A stretch of 32,449 nucleotides of DNA from Prevotellamassilia sp. (GTDB lineage Bacteria > Bacteroidota > Bacteroidia > Bacteroidales > Bacteroidaceae). Below the pieces are notes generated by a model. The model worked only from the letters and a program-made list of their open reading frames with translations. It did no database searches and was not told the DNA's origin. The translations under genes and the position numbers were made by a program. The stretch is taken from assembly GCA_009775705.1 (NCBI GenBank), contig VSQE01000023.1, positions 1-32,449 on the forward strand. The letters run 5' to 3'. Each line of letters opens with the position of its first letter. The stretch's first letter is position 1. Below, piece after piece: positions 31,995 through 32,449 of the stretch.

Positions 31995-32216
31995 ATGTAC
32001 TGGACGCTGGAACTTGCCTCAAAACTGGAAGACGCTCCCTGGCCCGCATCGAAAGACGAACTGATTGACTACGCCATGCGTTCGGGAGCCCCGATGGAGG
32101 TTGTAGAGAATCTTCAGGAACTGGAAGACGAAGGAGAAATATATGAGACCATCGAAGATGTCTGGCCCGACTATCCCACGAAAGAAGACTTTCTTTTCAA
32201 CGAAGACGAATACTAA
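31995..32216 (+). CDS. DUF2795 small protein
   Basis: A 73-residue, strongly acidic protein: MYWTLELASKLEDAPWPASK, then DELIDYAMRSGAPMEVVENLQELEDEGEIYETIEDVW. The pattern of a short helix, a P-A/S-K-[DE]-L-I-D-Y-A turn and a second helix matches DUF2795. Its function is not known; it is widely conserved in Bacteroidetes. It has its own promoter and ends in an aspartate/glutamate-rich tail. Confidence 0.85.
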   Translation: MYWTLELASKLEDAPWPASKDELIDYAMRSGAPMEVVENLQELEDEGEIYETIEDVWPDYPTKEDFLFNEDEY

Positions 32217-32248
32217 GCAATAAATTTCACACAATCACCTGATAATCA

Positions 32249-32361
32249 ATGGCTAAGAAGATGAATAATTTTCTTGGCCATTGCTTTTTATCGCCTCAGA
32301 TAGCCCGGTTTTCTTGGCTAAATTACGTTTTCTTGGCCAAGAATACTTGTTTTCTTGGCTA
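32249..32361. repeat. Cluster of TTCTTGGC(C/T)A repeats
   Basis: Five occurrences: ATGGCTAAGAA (32249-32259, reversed), TTCTTGGCCAT (32271-32281), TTCTTGGCTA (32311-32320), the perfect 14-base palindrome TTCTTGGCCAAGAA (32330-32343), and TTCTTGGCTA (32352-32361). The first two can form a hairpin. No gene is seen in the last 230 bases of the window. Confidence 0.7.
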
Positions 32362-32449
32362 AATTTCGCTACCTTTCCTCTAAAACGTATTTGGCATCTT
32401 TTCGTCCAAATAGATTAAAAACGAGGGCATAATGGCCATGTTTCAGAAC

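Overview
This window comes from a Bacteroidota chromosome, most likely order Bacteroidales. Promoters repeatedly show the Bacteroides-type -7 element TAnnTTTG, sometimes with an upstream TTTG. The gene set fits too: BamA followed by two Skp/OmpH genes, DUF1573, a DUF6242-like lipoprotein, a C10 (streptopain-like) protease with a type IX secretion-like C-terminus, and ORF6N regulators. The housekeeping stretches are visibly GC-richer than two accessory stretches (about 2.2-12 kb and 23.5-24.5 kb), which suggests those two were acquired.

Layout. 1-900: no clear protein gene, but a promoter-plus-terminator cassette (about 183-397) that recurs in inverted orientation at 28974-29170. 898-2154: a small HTH regulator and an ORF6N/phospholipase-D-like fusion. 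2265-8147: the most interesting part, a tandem array of a Cys-rich lipoprotein carrying a papain-like Cys/His hydrolase domain, each copy followed by a secreted protein of about 230 residues. It reads as an effector/immunity array: a truncated effector tail plus partner, then two full units of about 2.55 kb. The two full effectors are identical for 465 residues and differ only in the last 44. The partner proteins differ mainly in their N-terminal halves and are nearly identical in their C-terminal thirds. Fragments of the downstream O-antigen-ligase-like gene are embedded between the units. 8160-11961: that ligase-like membrane protein with a C-terminal TPR-like region, and an overlapping secreted transglutaminase-like protein.

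12118-15151: sulfate assimilation genes (cysQ, an SLC13-type permease, cysC) without cysD/cysN alongside. 15258-16328: DUF1573 protein. 16378-16450: tRNA-Pro(CGG) with a strong terminator. 16655-23353: an envelope biogenesis block (DUF6242-like lipoprotein, beta-barrel protein, uppS, bamA, two skp/ompH genes). 23486-24501: an AT-rich acyltransferase-3 gene whose frame is broken by a G7 tract; one more G restores it. 24783-28879: two divergent secreted proteins with C-terminal sorting-like segments, one of them the C10 protease. 29385-32216: a PBP4-type carboxypeptidase, a degenerate methyltransferase-like protein, a cobalamin adenosyltransferase and a DUF2795 protein. The right edge carries a cluster of TTCTTGGCCAAGAA-type repeats.

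A recurring theme is homopolymer length changes in the first codons of surface or secreted genes: A6/T8 and A7 in the two effectors, A6 in the first partner gene, G7 in the acyltransferase. This may be phase variation, decay or sequencing error. All functional statements are based on reading the sequence only; no database search was run.
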